Assembly (NCBI GenBank): GCA_022848835.1
Contig: JAJISG010000172.1
Coordinates: forward strand, 1-7,639
Length of the DNA stretch: 7,639 nucleotides
Source of the DNA: Thermoplasmatota archaeon
GTDB taxonomy: Archaea > Thermoplasmatota > Thermoplasmata > RBG-16-68-12 > JAJISG01
Direction of reading: 5' to 3'
The notes under the pieces are model-generated. The model was not told where the DNA came from. It did not search any database and was given only the letters and a program-made list of their open reading frames with translations. Both the position numbers and the translations under genes were made by a program. Positions 6,451 to 7,639 of this stretch are shown here, piece after piece; within the stretch, counting starts at the first letter, position 1; every line of letters begins with the position of its first letter.

Positions 6451-7107
6451 CTAGAGGGTGATGTCCACCTCGACCAGTTCACCATCCTTCAGTCCCAGCT
6501 TTCTCCTGAGGTGATGGCGAGATATGACCTCCAACACATCACTATAGTGAGACCGGACGGGTATTATGACGGCGCAGTCTACATCAGAAAGCGACGCGAG
6601 GAAACAGTGAGCTCCGCCAAAGGTCCTGTTTCCGTTGATGAAGCCTTCGATCTGAACGCCGTCGGCCGTCCTGAGGACTTCCAGCTTCCCCATCTCCCTC
6701 CCCTTAATCTTGAGGTTCAGGGTTCCTGGATACGGGTCGAAGCCCAACTTGCTTCGGAACTGTTTTCTGTAGTCCTCCTGGCTCATATAGTAGAAGCCTT
6801 CCCCCAGCCCGTGGTCCACCACGCCCTTCACCGTGAGAGTGGCCTCCATCTCGAAGATTTTCTGGTATGAGGCATACATGCTGTGCAAGATCTCCATGGC
6901 TTTTTCCGTCAGCCGCAGCTGCTGTCGTCGGGCCGCGAGATTCCTGGTTATCAGTCCGGCCTCCAGAAGCTGCAGGATGCGTACCGAGGCTGACTGCTGG
7001 CTGACCCCCATGAGTCTCCCGAGCTTGGAGGTGGAGACCGGGATATGTTCATGGATGGCTCCCAAGAGGGCCAGCTCCTTCATCGTCTCCACGAGGTTGG
7101 GTTTCAA
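6451..7107 (-). CDS. rbkR: CTP-dependent riboflavin kinase with N-terminal winged HTH (RbkR type)
   Basis: The protein phosphorylates riboflavin to FMN using CTP, as known for archaeal RibK. Forms with an N-terminal winged helix-turn-helix (RbkR) also act as repressors of riboflavin genes. The HTH spans about residues 10-85, with STSKLGRLMGVSQQSASVRILQLLE (25-49) as its core. The kinase domain (about 90-218) shows GVVDHGLGEGFYYMS (95-109), GFDPYPGTLN (122-131) with Thr129 and Asn131 where family members bind Mg, FGGAHCFLA (163-171), and the strand IIPVRSHY (181-188). The length of 218 is normal. The outermost start, TTG 7107, has no SD. An internal ATG at 7083 (residue 9) has GGAG three bases upstream, rather close, so the start is uncertain. 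The gene begins 33 bases after the PIN gene stop, which suggests cotranscription. Confidence 0.92.
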   Translation of the reverse strand: MKPNLVETMKELALLGAIHEHIPVSTSKLGRLMGVSQQSASVRILQLLEAGLITRNLAARRQQLRLTEKAMEILHSMYASYQKIFEMEATLTVKGVVDHGLGEGFYYMSQEDYRKQFRSKLGFDPYPGTLNLKIKGREMGKLEVLRTADGVQIEGFINGNRTFGGAHCFLASLSDVDCAVIIPVRSHYSDVLEVISRHHLRRKLGLKDGELVEVDITL

Positions 7108-7140
7108 CGATGAGATATAGCCCTGGAGGGGGTAAAACCT

Positions 7141-7542
7141 TTACCTGAGGGGGATCCCCTCGGCTTCCAGCCTGCTCCTGCCCCTGAGGAAGATTACGGG
7201 GAGGTCGGCTTCCCTGAGACGCCTTCTGAGGTCTCGGTCGTTGGTGAGGACCGCGGCACTTCGTTTCCTGGCCGCTGCCAGAAGAGCATCATCCCCCGCG
7301 CCCTGAACATGGAGGGAGCGGTAGCGCTTCGCCAGCCTAAGAGCGGCCTTGGCCTTGCCACCGCTCTTCGAGAGCCCTTCAAGCTCCTTCAAGACGGAAG
7401 AAGGAACGACGGCCTCGTACTCTCCCAGGAGGCGAGCGAGTTCTCCCTCCAGGTCGACGGAGAACTGAAAAGGGATCATAAGGGCATTTGCGTCCAAGAG
7501 GACGAGAACCTTGTCCACGCAGTTAGATGGAGTGCCAGACAT
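7141..7542 (-). CDS. PIN-domain nuclease (archaeal VapC9/Fcf1-like)
   Basis: This is a single-domain PIN protein of 133 residues, expected to be a metal-dependent RNase. The acidic set is complete: Asp17 in LLDANALMIP, Glu53 in VLKELEGL, Asp84/Asp85 in GAGDDALL, and Asp102 in LTNDRDL. The LDANALMIPFQF opening followed by VDLEGEL is typical of the stand-alone archaeal PIN proteins related to the rRNA-processing factor Fcf1/Utp24, rather than of plasmid-type VapC toxins. No antitoxin gene is visible beside it. A housekeeping role in RNA processing is therefore more likely, though not shown. The ATG at 7542 has AAGGAGG (7562-7568) about 20 bases upstream, too far for normal use. A GTG at 7518 would give a start closer to the conserved strand. 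The frame stays open upstream to the window edge. rbkR follows in the same direction. Confidence 0.85.
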   Translation of the reverse strand: MSGTPSNCVDKVLVLLDANALMIPFQFSVDLEGELARLLGEYEAVVPSSVLKELEGLSKSGGKAKAALRLAKRYRSLHVQGAGDDALLAAARKRSAAVLTNDRDLRRRLREADLPVIFLRGRSRLEAEGIPLR

Positions 7543-7585
7543 ATCAATTTGCCGACAATCGCCTCCTTGATAACCATTCTCCCCT

Positions 7586-7615
7586 CGGATAATGATATAG
7601 GAAGTTTTATTACCG
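7586..7615 (-). promoter_or_regulatory. Possible promoter with imperfect inverted repeat before the PIN-rbkR operon
   Basis: On the minus strand, CCTATATCATT (7601-7591) is a reasonable archaeal TATA box, and an AT-rich stretch precedes it. An imperfect inverted repeat flanks it: CGGATAATGA at 7586-7595 and TTATTACCG at 7607-7615, whose complement is CGGTAATAA. One inserted base and one mismatch separate the arms. A protein bound here would block the TATA box. Base composition is clearly more AT-rich than in the genes, as expected of a promoter. Confidence 0.35.
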
Positions 7616-7639
7616 ATAGTGAGAACATAAGGGATCGCA

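Noticed and set aside
7141..7542. VapC toxin of a toxin-antitoxin pair
   Set aside because: No antitoxin gene lies beside it within the window, and the sequence resembles the stand-alone archaeal PIN group; the upstream neighbour is not visible, so this remains open to revision.
7476..7577. Small 33-codon minus-strand frame starting at ATG 7577
   Set aside because: Most of it overlaps the start of the PIN gene in another frame; the SD-like GGAG is too close to the ATG and the translation has no recognised similarity.

Overview
This window reads as a piece of an archaeal chromosome, G+C rich (roughly 55-60% by eye) with ATG, GTG and TTG starts and Shine-Dalgarno (SD) sites in front of several genes. 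The clearest lineage marker is a CTP-dependent riboflavin kinase fused to a winged helix-turn-helix (RbkR type), a form of the enzyme found in archaea. A PIN nuclease of archaeal type and separate PurS, PurL and PurQ subunits agree. A euryarchaeal or Thermoplasmatota-like heterotroph fits, but the lineage is an inference.

Plus strand, left part (61-2302): tdh and kbl, a tight two-gene operon for threonine breakdown. L-threonine dehydrogenase makes 2-amino-3-oxobutyrate, and glycine C-acetyltransferase splits it with CoA into glycine and acetyl-CoA. The dehydrogenase carries Gly-His-Lys where NAD-dependent homologues have an acidic residue, so it may prefer NADP. About 300 bases follow (2303-2598) with no convincing gene.

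Plus strand, middle (2599-6116): purS, purL and purQ encode the three subunits of formylglycinamidine ribonucleotide (FGAM) synthase, step 4 of de novo purine synthesis. PurQ releases ammonia from glutamine, PurL uses it with ATP and FGAR, and PurS bridges the two. purL begins at a TTG codon.

Minus strand, right part (7639 down to 6118): a PIN-domain nuclease gene, then rbkR, then a short degraded stretch. That stretch resembles the last ~90 residues of an adenosylcobalamin-dependent (class II) ribonucleotide reductase, NrdJ. It is split between two reading frames and has no body of the enzyme upstream. It ends one base from the purQ stop, in convergent orientation. I read it as a gene remnant; it is the most unexpected item here.

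Most of the window is conserved metabolism. I saw no mobile element, CRISPR array, tRNA or rRNA, and no multi-gene system that looks new.
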